DNA of 47,218 nucleotides from Gordonia sp. UBA5067. GTDB lineage: Bacteria > Actinomycetota > Actinomycetes > Mycobacteriales > Mycobacteriaceae. Positions 34,041 to 44,004 of this stretch are shown piece by piece; positions within the stretch are counted from its first letter, which is position 1, and the number at the start of each line of letters is the position of its first letter. A program made the position numbers and the translations under genes. The notes below the pieces were generated by a model that saw only the letters and a program-made list of their open reading frames with translations, had not been told where the DNA came from and did not search any database. The stretch is from the NCBI RefSeq assembly GCF_002414845.1, contig NZ_DIAX01000059.1:1-47218 (forward strand), given 5' to 3'.

Positions 34041-35426
34041 TCAGCCCTCACTCGTTGCCGCCGCGGCGCCGGCCGCGGTCACGAACCGTTTCATTGCCGC
34101 CGGAACGGCGGCCGGATGCACGTGCAGGAATGAGGCGTGAACACCGCGGAGGATGCAGCCGTCGACCTGCGGACCGCCCGCCTGCCACCCCCAGGCCGGA
34201 TCGGGGCCGACGCCGACGGTGCTGCGATGAAACTCGTGGCCGGTGACCCGGTCCCCGGCCCGGTAGAGAACCGAGTCGGCCAGCGCCACCGCGTCGCGGT
34301 AGCCCAGCGTCAACCGTGCCCCGAACTCGGCGGTGACGGGCAGCGCCCCGACCAGCTGAGCGCCGGGTCGGCCGGCGCGCGTCACCCCGGCGGTGAGGTA
34401 CAGGTATCCGGCGCATTCGGCGTGCACCGGACGTCCTGCCATCACGTGTGCCCGCACCGCGGTGCGCAGCGGTTCGTTGGCGCTCAGCGTCGTGGTGTGC
34501 TCTTCGGGGAAGCCGCCACCGAGGACCAGTGCCGACGTGCCGACGGGCAGCGACTCGGTCAGTGGATCGAACTCGACGACCCGCGCCCCGGCCGCCGCCA
34601 GCAGTTCCGCATGCTCGGGGTATCCGAACGTGAAGGCGGGACCGGCGGCCATGGCCACCACCGGCCCGCCCGGCACCGGTTCCCCCACCTCCGTCGCCGC
34701 GGACCAGGGCGCGGCGGTGACCGTTGTCCGGGCGAGGCCGGCCACGGCCGCGAGATCAATCGACGCCGCCGCCAGCCCGGTCATCGCGGCCACCGCCGCG
34801 CGCGCCTCCGGGGACCGCTCGGCCGCCGGGATGAGACCCAGGTGGCGCGAGGGTACCGACAGGCTGTCGTCGCGCCGCAGCACTCCCACCACGGGCAGTC
34901 CGACGGACTCGGCCGCGGCCCGGACGACTTCCTCGTGCCGTGCGGAGCCGACCCGGTTGAGAATGACCCCGGCGACATGCACGGCGGCGTCGAAAGCGAG
35001 GAAGCCATGCAACAGCGCGGCCACCGACTGGCTGTGCCCGGCGACGTCGACGACGAGAATCACCGGTGCCCCGAGCAACGTGGCGACATGGGCGGTCGAC
35101 CCGAATCCCTCGGCCGCCGACTCCGGCCTGATCCGCCCGTCGAACAGTCCCATCACCCCCTCGACGACGGCGATGTCCGCACCCCTGCTACCCGCGCGGT
35201 ACAGACTCGGGATCAGTTGCTCCCCAACGAGATTCGGATCCAAGTTGCGCCCGGGCCGCCCGGCCGCGAGCGCGTGGTACCCGGGGTCGATGTAGTCCGG
35301 GCCCACCTTGAACGGCGCCACCGCGTGCCCGGCGTTGCGCAGAGCGCCGATCAGACCGGTCGTGACGGTCGTCTTACCGCTGCCCGATGCGGGGGCCGCG
35401 ATCACCACCGCGGGCACCGCAATCAC
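34041..35426 (-). CDS. cobB: cobyrinic acid a,c-diamide synthase
   Basis: The product has 461 residues. It amidates the a and c side chains of (hydrogeno)cobyrinic acid using glutamine and ATP. The N-terminal P-loop domain has IAAPASGSGKTTVTTG (about 9-24) and KVGPDYIDPGYH; the C-terminal glutaminase domain has the nucleophile Cys at about 337 in VHAECAGYLYLT and GHEFHRSTV. The start is a GTG at 35426, with another GTG three codons on. It lies 19 bases after cobO and abuts devS. Confidence 0.94.
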   Translation of the reverse strand: MIAVPAVVIAAPASGSGKTTVTTGLIGALRNAGHAVAPFKVGPDYIDPGYHALAAGRPGRNLDPNLVGEQLIPSLYRAGSRGADIAVVEGVMGLFDGRIRPESAAEGFGSTAHVATLLGAPVILVVDVAGHSQSVAALLHGFLAFDAAVHVAGVILNRVGSARHEEVVRAAAESVGLPVVGVLRRDDSLSVPSRHLGLIPAAERSPEARAAVAAMTGLAAASIDLAAVAGLARTTVTAAPWSAATEVGEPVPGGPVVAMAAGPAFTFGYPEHAELLAAAGARVVEFDPLTESLPVGTSALVLGGGFPEEHTTTLSANEPLRTAVRAHVMAGRPVHAECAGYLYLTAGVTRAGRPGAQLVGALPVTAEFGARLTLGYRDAVALADSVLYRAGDRVTGHEFHRSTVGVGPDPAWGWQAGGPQVDGCILRGVHASFLHVHPAAVPAAMKRFVTAAGAAAATSEG

Positions 35427-35445
35427 CGGGGCGCACCCGTCCCGG

Positions 35446-36063
35446 CTACCACTCGATGCCCTTCTGCCCTTTGCGCCCGGCGTCCATCGGGTGCTTCAGC
35501 TTGACCATCTCGGTCACCAGATCGGCCGCCTCGATGAGCGCCGCCGGCGCTCGGCGCCCGGTGATGATGACGTGTTGGCGCCCGGGCCGGTCGCGCAGCG
35601 TCGTGACGACCTCGTCGACGTCGAGCCAGCCCCAGTCCAGCGGGTAGGTGAACTCGTCGAGCACGTAGAAGTCGTGTTCTTGCGCGGCCAGGCACCGCGA
35701 AACCTCCCGCCAGCCGGCGCGAGCGGCCTCGGCGTGATCGTCGTGTGCGGTGTCGTTGGCGCGCAGCCAAGACCACCCGCTGCCCATCTTGAACCAGGAC
35801 ACCGGCGCGCCCGCTCCGGTCGAGGAGTGCAGATCCCCCAGTGCCCGCAGCGCGGACTCCTCCCCGACCCGCCATTTCGCGCTCTTGACGAACTGAAACA
35901 CCGCTACGCTCAGCCCCGCATTCCAGGCCCGCATGGCCATCCCGAAAGCCGCGGTCGACTTCCCTTTGCCGTCCCCTGTGTTGACGCCCAGAACCGGCGC
36001 GTTGCGGCGTTGACGGGTGGTCAGTCCGTCGTCGGGGACGGTGGCCGGCACTCCTTTGGGCAT
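35446..36063 (-). CDS. cobO: cob(I)yrinic acid a,c-diamide adenosyltransferase
   Basis: The product has 205 residues. It adds the upper adenosyl ligand to reduced corrinoid. Seen: the atypical P-loop VLGVNTGDGKGKSTAAFG (about 24-41), FQFVKSAKWRVGEESAL, HDFYVLDEFTYPLDWGWL and HVIITGRRAP, all hallmarks of CobA/CobO-type enzymes. It lies 10 bases after the chelatase gene and 19 before cobB. Confidence 0.95.
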   Translation of the reverse strand: MPKGVPATVPDDGLTTRQRRNAPVLGVNTGDGKGKSTAAFGMAMRAWNAGLSVAVFQFVKSAKWRVGEESALRALGDLHSSTGAGAPVSWFKMGSGWSWLRANDTAHDDHAEAARAGWREVSRCLAAQEHDFYVLDEFTYPLDWGWLDVDEVVTTLRDRPGRQHVIITGRRAPAALIEAADLVTEMVKLKHPMDAGRKGQKGIEW

Positions 36064-36073
36064 GGCCCTGACG

Positions 36074-38035
36074 CTACGCCACGGCCGACGGCGTCGGGCC
36101 GAGCGCGCGCCGAATCCCGACTCCGGTCACTTCCGCCATTGGGACGTGACGCCCGCCGAGTCGTGCCGCAAGGGCGCCGGCCAGTCCCAGTCGGATCATG
36201 CCCTGTTCGCAGTCGATCACCACCGACTCAATCCCGTCGCGCCGCACGGCGGACGCCGCCGAGTTCGCTCGCGCCACCGCCGCCGGGCCGGCGGTCGCCC
36301 GACCGTCGGTGAGCACGGCCAGGAGCGGGCGACGGCGAGGCTCACGCACCCGGGCCCGCCCGATCAGTGCGCGCGCCTCCATGAGGCCCTCGGCCAGGGG
36401 GGTGCGCCCGCCAACCCGAAGATCGGCGAGCCGCGCAACGGCGAGCTCGACCGACCGGGTGGGCGGGACGACGACGCGGGCCGAGGAGCCGCGCGCCACC
36501 ACCACCGCGACGCGGTCCCGGCGCGTGTACGAATCGCGCAGCAGCGCCACGCACGCGTCGGTCAGCGCGGCCAACCGCGTGCGTGCCGTCATCGACCCGG
36601 ACAGGTCGAGGACGAAGACGACGAGATTACCCTCGCTGCCCTCGCGGGCGGCACCGCGCACGTCGTCGGCGCGTACCGGGCTGCGGCCGGTGGCCCGCCA
36701 CGCACCCGGGGCGCGTTCGGTCTCGGCGGCGAGCCGCGTGGCGGCGGCCAGCGTGGTGCCGAACAGGTGCACTGGGGTCCCGGGACCGAATTCGACGGAC
36801 CGGGTCGTGTGCCCTCTGGTACTGCGTGATCGCGACCGGCGCCCCGGATCGCCGTCGCCGATTCCCGACACGGTCATCGCCGGCAACCGGGCCGGCCGGT
36901 TCACTCGCGGCGACCCACTGCCGAAGCGCCGGGTATCGGTACCGGACCGGCCGGGGTCGTCCTGCCGGCCTGGCTGTTCCCCGCCCTGCGTCTCATCGGG
37001 GGACGGATCGTGCGGGTCTCCGGTCGAACCGGATTCGCGGTCTGCTGCACCCGAACCCGGACCGCCATCGGGGTCGGGGTCGGGATCACCGGCAGCCTCG
37101 TCACCGGCTGCCATGGCCTCGGACATCTCGTGGTCGTCGATACCGCCAGTCTCGAACGGGTCGCGCCGCCGGCGGTGCGGCAGGGCCAACTCGACGGCGA
37201 CGGCGATGTCACTCTCGTCGATCTCGGCGACGTTTCGCCAGGCCGCATGGGCGGCGGCGGCCCGGGCCACCACGAGATCGCCACGCAGCCCATCCACCTG
37301 CAGATGAGCGCAGATCCCCGAAATCCGCCGCAACTGCGCCGACGGCAATTGCACCTGGGCGACTCGACCGCGCGCCGCCGCGATCTGCGCGGCGAGCGTT
37401 TGCTCCTGGCCGGCATAAGCGGCAACGAAACCGGCCGGATCGGCGTCGAAGGCCATCCGCCGCTGCACCACGGCCACCCGATCCTCAACCTCGGCCGGCG
37501 CCACCACCTCAACCGCCAGCCCAAAGCGGTCGAGCAATTGCGGCCGCAACTCCCCCTCCTCGGGGTTCATCGTGCCGACCAGGACGAAGCTCGCGTCCTG
37601 CGTGTGCGAGACACCGTCGCGCTCGATGGTCACGCGACCAGAGGCCGCGGCATCGAGGAGCACGTCGACGAGGTGGTCGGCGAGCAGATTGACCTCGTCG
37701 ATGTAGAGGACGCCACCGTCGGCCTGGGCCAGCAGGCCCGGGGTGAATACGGCCTCACCGTCGCGCAACGCCCGCGTCAGGTCCAGCGATCCGATCACCC
37801 GGTCCTCGGTCGCCCCGATCGGCAACTCGACGACGCGTGGCTGGTCCCCGATGCTCGCGGGCGGCAGCAGCGGCCCGAGACCGCGGACAACGGTCGTCTT
37901 CGCGGTCCCCTTCTCGCCGCGCACCAGGACGCCGCCAATACTCGGCGCGATGGCCGACAGAATCAGTGCCAGCTTCAACCGATCCTGGCCGACGACGGCA
38001 CTGAACGGGTAGCGGATCACCCCACCGACCGGCAT
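36074..38035 (-). CDS. fused ChlI/ChlD-type chelatase (AAA+ plus VWA)
   Basis: The product has 653 residues. The AAA+ domain (1-270) has Walker [15 protein letters not shown] at 39-52 and Walker [13 protein letters not shown] at 107-118. An acidic, Pro- and Gly-rich linker (about 300-400) leads to a VWA domain with the MIDAS motif DLSGSMT near 475 and TPLAEGL. This BchI/BchD-like fusion is the ATPase part of a metal chelatase. In M. tuberculosis the same gene (Rv2850c) adjoins cobO; by position it most probably serves cobalt insertion with CobN or a related large subunit, which is not in this window. It starts 7 bases after the mqo stop. Confidence 0.88.
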   Translation of the reverse strand: MPVGGVIRYPFSAVVGQDRLKLALILSAIAPSIGGVLVRGEKGTAKTTVVRGLGPLLPPASIGDQPRVVELPIGATEDRVIGSLDLTRALRDGEAVFTPGLLAQADGGVLYIDEVNLLADHLVDVLLDAAASGRVTIERDGVSHTQDASFVLVGTMNPEEGELRPQLLDRFGLAVEVVAPAEVEDRVAVVQRRMAFDADPAGFVAAYAGQEQTLAAQIAAARGRVAQVQLPSAQLRRISGICAHLQVDGLRGDLVVARAAAAHAAWRNVAEIDESDIAVAVELALPHRRRRDPFETGGIDDHEMSEAMAAGDEAAGDPDPDPDGGPGSGAADRESGSTGDPHDPSPDETQGGEQPGRQDDPGRSGTDTRRFGSGSPRVNRPARLPAMTVSGIGDGDPGRRSRSRSTRGHTTRSVEFGPGTPVHLFGTTLAAATRLAAETERAPGAWRATGRSPVRADDVRGAAREGSEGNLVVFVLDLSGSMTARTRLAALTDACVALLRDSYTRRDRVAVVVARGSSARVVVPPTRSVELAVARLADLRVGGRTPLAEGLMEARALIGRARVREPRRRPLLAVLTDGRATAGPAAVARANSAASAVRRDGIESVVIDCEQGMIRLGLAGALAARLGGRHVPMAEVTGVGIRRALGPTPSAVA

Positions 38036-38042
38036 GACGCGC

Positions 38043-39542
38043 CTACGCCGAGGCCCTCGTCAGTTCCAGGCTCTTCGACGTCCAGTCCCAGACCTGCGCG
38101 AACAACGCGGGATTGTCCGAGAGCGACTTGCCGAAGGAGGGGATCATCTCCCCGAGTTTGGGTGCCCAGTCCGACTCGTATTGGCTCGCGAAGCACTTGC
38201 TCAGCACGTCGAGCATGGCCGGAACCGCGGTGGACGCGCCTGGCGAGGCGCCGAGCAGACCGGCGATGGTGCCGTCCTGCGCCGCCACGACTGCCGTGCC
38301 GAACTCCAAGGCCCCCTTGACGCCGGTGCCGCGGATGACCTGGACACGCTGACCCGCGGTGATCGTCTCCCAGTCGGCGCCCAGCGCCTCGGGCACGAAG
38401 TCGCGCAGCGTTGTGATGCGATCTGCCGGGCTCGCCGCCAGCTCGCTGATCAGGTACTTGAGCAGACCGAATTCCTTCGGGGCGATGGATATCATCGGCA
38501 ACAGGTTGCCCGGGCGCACCGAGAACGGCAGATCGGTGATGCTGCCGTTCTTGAGGAACTTCGGCGACCAGCCCGCGTAGGGGCCGAACAACAGGCCGGG
38601 CTGATGATTGATGACGCGGGTGTCGAGGTGCGGCACCGACATCGGCGGGGCTCCTACCGCGGCCTGGCCGTACACCTTGGCGCTGTGCTCGGCGATAAGG
38701 TCCGGATTGGTGCAGCGCAGGAACTCGCCGCTGACCGGGAACCCGCCGAATCCCTTGGCCTCCTTGATGCCCGAGCGCTGCAGCAGGTGCAGTGCGCCAC
38801 CGCCCGCGCCGACGAAGACGAACTTCGCGTTCACCTTGCGCTTCTCGCCGGTGTGGTTGTTGCGCACGGTGAGGAGCCAGCTGCCGTCGCTCTGCTTGGA
38901 CAGGTTGGTGACCGAGTGGCCGAAGAACACGTCGGCGCCGCCGCCGACGAAATTCACCAGTTGCTGGGTCAGCGCACCGAAATCGACGTCGGTGCCGTTC
39001 TCATACCAATTCAGGGCGACCGGGTTGCTGAAATCGCGCCCGGCGGCCATCAGCGGCAGGCGCTGTGAGAACTCACCGGGATCGGTGATGAACTCCATGC
39101 CCTCGAACAGGGTCTGGCGCGACAGCCGGTCGTAGCGGGACCGCAGGTAGTCCACGCCGTCGGGACCGTGGGTAAAGCTCACATGCGGGATCGGGTTGAT
39201 GAACTCGCTCGGGTTCGTCAGGACGCCGTTGTCCACCGAATGCGCCCAAAACTCCCGGGACACCTGGAACTGTTCGTTGATGGCCAGAGCCTTGTCGATA
39301 TTGACGTCGCCGTTGGCGGTGCGCGGGGTGTAGTTGAGCTCGCACAGCGCCGAGTGGCCGGTGCCCGCGTTGTTCCAGGGGTCCGAGCTCTCCGCGGCCA
39401 CCGCGTCGAGCTTCTCGAAGAGGGTGATGGACCACGTGGGCTCCAACTGCCGCAACAGAGCGCCGAGCGTGGCACTCATGATGCCCGCTCCGACCAACGC
39501 GACATCCGTCTTGACCACCGATGCAGACACGAAAACTCCCAT
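38043..39542 (-). CDS. mqo: malate:quinone oxidoreductase
   Basis: The product has 499 residues. It is a peripheral membrane FAD enzyme that oxidises malate to oxaloacetate and reduces the quinone pool. The FAD-binding motif [21 protein letters not shown] begins at about residue 13, followed by [22 protein letters not shown], diagnostic for Mqo. GDVNIDKA and [11 protein letters not shown] also match. The length is standard. It is the first gene of a tight minus-strand run (mqo, chelatase, cobO, cobB, devS). A possible ribosome binding site GAGGA lies directly before the ATG. It is divergent from the hydrolase gene at 39655. Confidence 0.95.
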   Translation of the reverse strand: MGVFVSASVVKTDVALVGAGIMSATLGALLRQLEPTWSITLFEKLDAVAAESSDPWNNAGTGHSALCELNYTPRTANGDVNIDKALAINEQFQVSREFWAHSVDNGVLTNPSEFINPIPHVSFTHGPDGVDYLRSRYDRLSRQTLFEGMEFITDPGEFSQRLPLMAAGRDFSNPVALNWYENGTDVDFGALTQQLVNFVGGGADVFFGHSVTNLSKQSDGSWLLTVRNNHTGEKRKVNAKFVFVGAGGGALHLLQRSGIKEAKGFGGFPVSGEFLRCTNPDLIAEHSAKVYGQAAVGAPPMSVPHLDTRVINHQPGLLFGPYAGWSPKFLKNGSITDLPFSVRPGNLLPMISIAPKEFGLLKYLISELAASPADRITTLRDFVPEALGADWETITAGQRVQVIRGTGVKGALEFGTAVVAAQDGTIAGLLGASPGASTAVPAMLDVLSKCFASQYESDWAPKLGEMIPSFGKSLSDNPALFAQVWDWTSKSLELTRASA

Positions 39543-39640
39543 TCCTCGCTGTTACCCGCTCATTGTTCCCCATCGCGACCGAGTGCACGCGACCGGCCGA
39601 CCCGATTGCGCTTAAGACCACACCGAATGAGGTCCCCCGC

Positions 39641-39646
39641 TACCAT
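39641..39646 (+). promoter_or_regulatory. putative -10 box, leaderless
   Basis: TACCAT, 8 bases before the GTG at 39655. Confidence 0.4.
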
Positions 39647-39654
39647 CGGCAACC

Positions 39655-40734
39655 GTGACTGAATCCACGGACTGGCAGCCAGACACCGAACTACCCCTGT
39701 ATTCGCAACGGGTATTCGAACTGGGCGCCGACCCCGACGGGGAATCGCCGATCGCCGCAACACTGATCCGCGCACCGAAGCGGCCCCGCTCGGCCAAGGG
39801 CGCGGTGCTCTACATCCACGGTTTCACCGATTACTTCTTCCACGAACCGCTCGCCGAGTTCTTCGTCGCCCAGGGCTATCATTTCTATGCCCTGGACCTG
39901 CGCAAATGCGGACGCTCGCGCCGCGCGGGGCAGACGGCGCACTACGTCACCGATCTCTCCCTGTACGACGTGGAGCTGAGCCTCGCAGTCGATGTGATCG
40001 CGGAGGAGGCTGGGATCGGCCCGGGGCCCGACGACCCGAAGATCATCGTCGGCGCCCATTCGACCGGCGGCCTCATCGCCCCCCTCTGGGTCGATCGACT
40101 GCGCCGGCTCGACTCGACGCGCCACGGCCTGATCGGTGGCCTCATCCTCAACAGTCCGTGGCTGGATCTGCAGGGCCGTGCCGCAATGCGCTCCCCGGCG
40201 GTCACGGCGCTGATCCGCGGGGTGGGGATCACCCGCGGACTGACCGTCCTGCCGCAGGAACTCTCCCCCGCCTACGGGGACAGCATCCACGAAAGCCGTC
40301 ACGGGCAGTGGAAATACAACGTCGACTTCAAGCCGCTCGGTGGCTTCCCCGTCATGTTCGGTTGGGTCCGCGCCATCCGCAACGGCCACGCATTACTGCA
40401 GGCCGGGCTCGATGTGGCCGTCCCGTCGCTGGTGTTGAGGTCGGACAAATCGTACTTCGCCAAGCAGTACTCGTCGAGGACCGACCGGGCCGACGCGGTG
40501 CTCGACGTTTCCCACATGGCGCGCTGGGCCGGCTGCCTGGGGGGGCGGCTGACTTCGGTTCCGGTCCCCGACGCGCGCCACGATGTATTCCTATCGGTGG
40601 CACCGGCTCGCGAGCAGGCCTATGCGGAGGTGGAGGCCTGGCTGGCCACCGGACTACGGCCACCGGTCGCCAAGGCGGCGGCCAAGAAGGCCGCCGCGAC
40701 CACCCCGCCGACGAAGACGATCGCACCGGTCTGA
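39655..40734 (+). CDS. alpha/beta hydrolase (Rv2854 type, monoacylglycerol lipase-like)
   Basis: The product has 359 residues. The alpha/beta fold carries YIHGFTDYFFH (oxyanion region), DLRKCGRSRR and the nucleophile elbow GAHSTGG with Ser136; a probable catalytic His lies in DARHDVFLS. The size and motifs resemble serine aminopeptidase S33/monoacylglycerol lipase-like hydrolases. A C-terminal Ala/Lys/Thr/Pro tail (VAKAAAKKAAATTPPTK) is not part of the fold; its basic character could bind nucleic acid or anionic surface, but this is speculation. Start GTG 39655 is supported by the -10 box. It converges with the next gene over 7 bases. Confidence 0.82.
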   Translation: MTESTDWQPDTELPLYSQRVFELGADPDGESPIAATLIRAPKRPRSAKGAVLYIHGFTDYFFHEPLAEFFVAQGYHFYALDLRKCGRSRRAGQTAHYVTDLSLYDVELSLAVDVIAEEAGIGPGPDDPKIIVGAHSTGGLIAPLWVDRLRRLDSTRHGLIGGLILNSPWLDLQGRAAMRSPAVTALIRGVGITRGLTVLPQELSPAYGDSIHESRHGQWKYNVDFKPLGGFPVMFGWVRAIRNGHALLQAGLDVAVPSLVLRSDKSYFAKQYSSRTDRADAVLDVSHMARWAGCLGGRLTSVPVPDARHDVFLSVAPAREQAYAEVEAWLATGLRPPVAKAAAKKAAATTPPTKTIAPV

Positions 40735-40741
40735 CTCGGCG

Positions 40742-41563
40742 CTACCCGCCCGCCCGCTCGATGATCGCCGCGGCCAGCGCCTCGGGGGCGTTCTCCGGCA
40801 CCCAGTGGTCCACGCCGGCCAGTTCGACGAAGCGGTAGTCGGCGTCGACGAATTCGGCACTGCCCTGCGCCTGCTCGCGCCCCAGGGCGGTATCGCCGTC
40901 GCTCCACACCATCGTCGTCGGAATGGTCACGGTGCCGGTCGCGAGGTGGTCGGCGATGTCGCCGGTGAACGTCGCCCGATACCAGTTCAGCGCGGCGGTC
41001 AGGGCACCCGGCTCCTGCAGCGGTGGAATCGCCTCGCGCGGGACCGTCCGGCGCAGCAGGACCGCGTTGCGGGCCAGGAGCTTCCCTTCGGCGCCGTCAG
41101 CGATGAAGAACTTGATGTAGGACGACTTCTCCCGCTGATCGTCGCCCGATTCCAGGGCGTTGGCGACGGCCGACGCGTGGCCGGTGCTCACGGCCACATA
41201 GCCGGTGAACCGATCGGGATGACGGGCGGCGAGCTGCCAGCCGATCATCCCGCCCCAGTCGTGCCCGACGAGCAGACACCGCTGCACCCCGAGCGCGTCG
41301 AGCACCCCGAGCGCATCGGCGACCAGGTGGTCGATGCCGTAGTCGTCGACGGCGGCGGGGCGGGCGCCCGGGCTGTAGCCCCGCTGGTCGAAGGTGATCG
41401 TGCGCAGCCCCGCCTCGTGCAGCAACCCGACGACGCCGTCGAAACTGGCGCTGTTGTGCGGGAAGCCGTGGAGCAGCAACACCGGCGCCCCGTCGTCCGG
41501 TCCGCCGACGGCCACATCGAAAGTGAGGTCGCCGAGGCTGATGTGACTCTTCGTCGTGGTCAT
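40742..41563 (-). CDS. epoxide hydrolase-like alpha/beta hydrolase
   Basis: The product has 273 residues. HGFPHNS (32-38) gives the oxyanion region and GHDWGG (about 100-105) has Asp102 as nucleophile, the pattern of epoxide hydrolases and haloalkane dehalogenases rather than esterases. A conserved FDQRGYSPG segment and a C-terminal GVDHWVPENAP with the likely catalytic His are present. The epoxide hydrolase call is a family inference; the substrate is unknown. It sits between the Rv2854-type hydrolase and cobQ, without an obvious operon link. Confidence 0.8.
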   Translation of the reverse strand: MTTTKSHISLGDLTFDVAVGGPDDGAPVLLLHGFPHNSASFDGVVGLLHEAGLRTITFDQRGYSPGARPAAVDDYGIDHLVADALGVLDALGVQRCLLVGHDWGGMIGWQLAARHPDRFTGYVAVSTGHASAVANALESGDDQREKSSYIKFFIADGAEGKLLARNAVLLRRTVPREAIPPLQEPGALTAALNWYRATFTGDIADHLATGTVTIPTTMVWSDGDTALGREQAQGSAEFVDADYRFVELAGVDHWVPENAPEALAAAIIERAGG

Positions 41564-41591
41564 CGCCCCACCGTATCCGCGCGGGGTGAAC

Positions 41592-43103
41592 TCAGGTCAG
41601 CGTATGGGTGATCACCGGCGGATCGTCGGTCCGCCCCTCGATGACGGCGGCGAGCGCACCGCGATCGACGTGGGCGGCGAGGAGGTCGGCCATCACGTCG
41701 AACTGCTCGGCGCGCACCACCTCGAACGGCACGACCCCCGGGCGGAACGGCCGGCCCCGCGCGCGCGCCACCCGCGTGAGCAGCGCGCGGCGCACCTCAT
41801 CGCTCTCCAACAGACCATGCCAATGGGTGCCCCACAACGTGTCGCGCTCGACGCCCTCGCCGGTCCCGTCGTCGGCCATCAGCCACGGCGGATCGGTGGC
41901 GCCGGCAACGACTCCGTGGTGGATCTCGTATCCGTGCGCCGCGATCCCCCAGACGGTTCCCGCCCGGCGCCGCACCGTCTTGCGCGACGCGAACCGGACC
42001 GACTGGTCGAGGATGCCGAGGCCGGGCACCGCTCCACTGCCCGACTCCACCTCGTCGACGATCGTGGCGCCCAGCATTTGGAAGCCCCCGCACACGGCCA
42101 GTAGCGGTCCGCCGCTGACGATGCGCTCGCGCACCGCGCGATCGATGCCACGCTCACGCAGCCAGTGCAGGTCGTCGACGGTGGCCCGCGTCCCAGGCAG
42201 CACCACCAGGTCCGCGGTGGCGACCGCGGCCGGATCGGCGACCCAGGTCACTTCCACGCCCGGCTCGGCAGCGAGTGCTTCGACGTCAGTCGTATTGGAG
42301 ACGCGCGGCAGGCGGATCGCGGCGACGCGCAGGTCGGGACCGTCGGGGATGCGGCCGGGCGGCCCCAGCCGGGCGCCGACGGGTGCGGCGAGCGAATCCT
42401 CCGCGTCGAGCCACAGCCGTGACTCGAACGGGATCACGCCGAGGGTGGCCCGCCCGGTCAGCTCGGCGAGGCGGTCCACCCCGGGCGCGAGCAGCGCCGG
42501 GTCGCCGCGGAACTTGTTGATGAGGAAGCCGCGGACGCGCCGCTGGTCGTCGGGCGACAGGATCGCCGTCGTGCCGAACAAGTGGGCCAGCGACCCGCCG
42601 CGGTCGATGTCGCTGACGACCAGAACGGGCAGGCCCGCCGCCGACGCCAGGCCCAGGTTGGCGATGTCCGACCCGCGCAGGTTGATCTCGGCGATCGACC
42701 CGGCTCCCTCGACGATGACCACGTCGAAGTCGGCGCGCAGCGACTCGAGGTCGGCGAGCACCACACTGCGCAGCCGCTCGCGCCACTGCGCATAGTCGGC
42801 CGCCCCGACGACCCCGGCCGGGACGCCGCGAACCACGACGTGGGACTGCCGGTCGGAGCCGGGTTTGAGCAGGACCGGGTTGAAGCGCACCGACGGCTCC
42901 AGACCGGCCGCCCGCGCCTGCGCCGCCTGGGCGCGCCCGATCTCCCCGCCGTCGAGCGTCGCGACGGAGTTGTTCGACATGTTCTGCGCCTTGAAGGGTG
43001 CCACCCGGATGCCCTCACGGGCGAGGAGCCGGCACAGCCCGGCGACGATCATCGACTTGCCGGCATCGCTCGTCGCGCCGCCGATCAGCACCCCGCCGCG
43101 CAT
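41592..43103 (-). CDS. cobQ: cobyric acid synthase
   Basis: The product has 503 residues. It amidates four side chains of adenosylcobyrinic acid a,c-diamide. Start ATG 43103 ([17 protein letters not shown]) is 8 bases after map; an upstream in-frame ORF runs into map and is rejected. The N-terminal domain shows [10 protein letters not shown] and [25 protein letters not shown] and SDIDRGG; the glutaminase domain has [16 protein letters not shown], the nucleophile Cys in [13 protein letters not shown] (about 336), and [10 protein letters not shown]. This lies some 5.6 kb from cobO/cobB and is co-transcribed with map. Confidence 0.94.
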   Translation of the reverse strand: MRGGVLIGGATSDAGKSMIVAGLCRLLAREGIRVAPFKAQNMSNNSVATLDGGEIGRAQAAQARAAGLEPSVRFNPVLLKPGSDRQSHVVVRGVPAGVVGAADYAQWRERLRSVVLADLESLRADFDVVIVEGAGSIAEINLRGSDIANLGLASAAGLPVLVVSDIDRGGSLAHLFGTTAILSPDDQRRVRGFLINKFRGDPALLAPGVDRLAELTGRATLGVIPFESRLWLDAEDSLAAPVGARLGPPGRIPDGPDLRVAAIRLPRVSNTTDVEALAAEPGVEVTWVADPAAVATADLVVLPGTRATVDDLHWLRERGIDRAVRERIVSGGPLLAVCGGFQMLGATIVDEVESGSGAVPGLGILDQSVRFASRKTVRRRAGTVWGIAAHGYEIHHGVVAGATDPPWLMADDGTGEGVERDTLWGTHWHGLLESDEVRRALLTRVARARGRPFRPGVVPFEVVRAEQFDVMADLLAAHVDRGALAAVIEGRTDDPPVITHTLT

Positions 43104-43111
43104 GCGCGAAC

Positions 43112-43981
43112 TCAGAGGTCGGTGTCGGGCAGCGTGAGGATCTCGGCGCCGTCGTCGGTGACCACGAGGGTGTGTTCGAACTGCGCCGTCCACTGGCGGT
43201 CCTTGGTCACCACGGTCCAGCCGTCGTCCCAGATCTCGTACGGCAGGCCGCCCAGGTTGATCATCGGCTCGATGGTGAACACCATGCCCGGTTCAAGGAC
43301 AGTTTCCACATTGGGCTGGTCGTAGTGGAGTACGACCAGGCCATTGTGGAACGTCTCACCGATCCCGTGCCCGGTGAAGTCGCGGACAACCTGGTACCCG
43401 AATCGGTTCGCATACGCCTCGATGACGCGGCCCACGACGTTCAGTTCCCGGCCGGGCTGCACTGCCCGGATGGCTCGCTCGGTGGCGTTCCGGGTACGTT
43501 CGACGAGGTCGGCGGCCTCCTGCGCCACGTTTCCGGCGAGGAAGGTGGCATTGGTGTCGCCGTGCGCACCATCGAAGTAGGCGGTGACATCGATGTTGAC
43601 GATGTCACCGTCGGCAACCACCGTCGAGTCGGGGATGCCGTGGCAGATCACCTCGTTGATCGACGTGCAGCAGGACTTGGGAAAGCCCTTGTAGCCCAGC
43701 GTCGAGGGATAGGCGTCATGCGCGATGAGGTAGTCGTGCACAATGCCGTCGAGCTCATCGGTGGTGACCCCCGGGGCGACGGCTGCACCGGCGACGGCCA
43801 GCGCATTCGCGGCAATCTTGCCCGCAACACGCACCCGCTCAATGATCTCGGGGGTCTGCACCCAGGGTTCGGCGCCCTCCTTGACCGTCTTCTTATCGAC
43901 ATATTCGGGGGCGACGATTCGGTCGGGCACAGCCCGACGCGGTGAGACGACCCCGGGGGCCAGTGGAGCGCGAACAGACAT
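43112..43981 (-). CDS. map: methionine aminopeptidase, type I (MapB-like)
   Basis: The product has 289 residues. It removes the initiator Met. A roughly 40-residue N-terminal extension rich in Pro and charged residues ([20 protein letters not shown]) matches the SH3-binding-motif type (MetAP1c) of mycobacteria. Metal ligands are in [31 protein letters not shown] and AQFEHTL. ATG 43981 is favoured over 43990 because a TACAGT -10 box lies 7 bases upstream of it. cobQ follows after 8 bases. Confidence 0.95.
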   Translation of the reverse strand: MSVRAPLAPGVVSPRRAVPDRIVAPEYVDKKTVKEGAEPWVQTPEIIERVRVAGKIAANALAVAGAAVAPGVTTDELDGIVHDYLIAHDAYPSTLGYKGFPKSCCTSINEVICHGIPDSTVVADGDIVNIDVTAYFDGAHGDTNATFLAGNVAQEAADLVERTRNATERAIRAVQPGRELNVVGRVIEAYANRFGYQVVRDFTGHGIGETFHNGLVVLHYDQPNVETVLEPGMVFTIEPMINLGGLPYEIWDDGWTVVTKDRQWTAQFEHTLVVTDDGAEILTLPDTDL

Positions 43982-43988
43982 GGCGTCC

Positions 43989-43994
43989 ACTGTA
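43989..43994 (-). promoter_or_regulatory. putative -10 box of map
   Basis: On the minus strand this is TACAGT, 7 bases before the ATG at 43981. Confidence 0.4.
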
Positions 43995-44004
43995 GCGCCG
44001 TGGA

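Noticed and set aside
34137..35504. A 455-codon plus-strand ORF opposite cobB
   Set aside because: The minus strand has a complete cobB with P-loop and glutaminase Cys; the plus-strand frame has no domain.
35427..38042. Search for a cobalamin riboswitch near the cob genes
   Set aside because: The spaces between mqo, chelatase, cobO and cobB are 7-19 bases, too short. None was seen before map-cobQ either.
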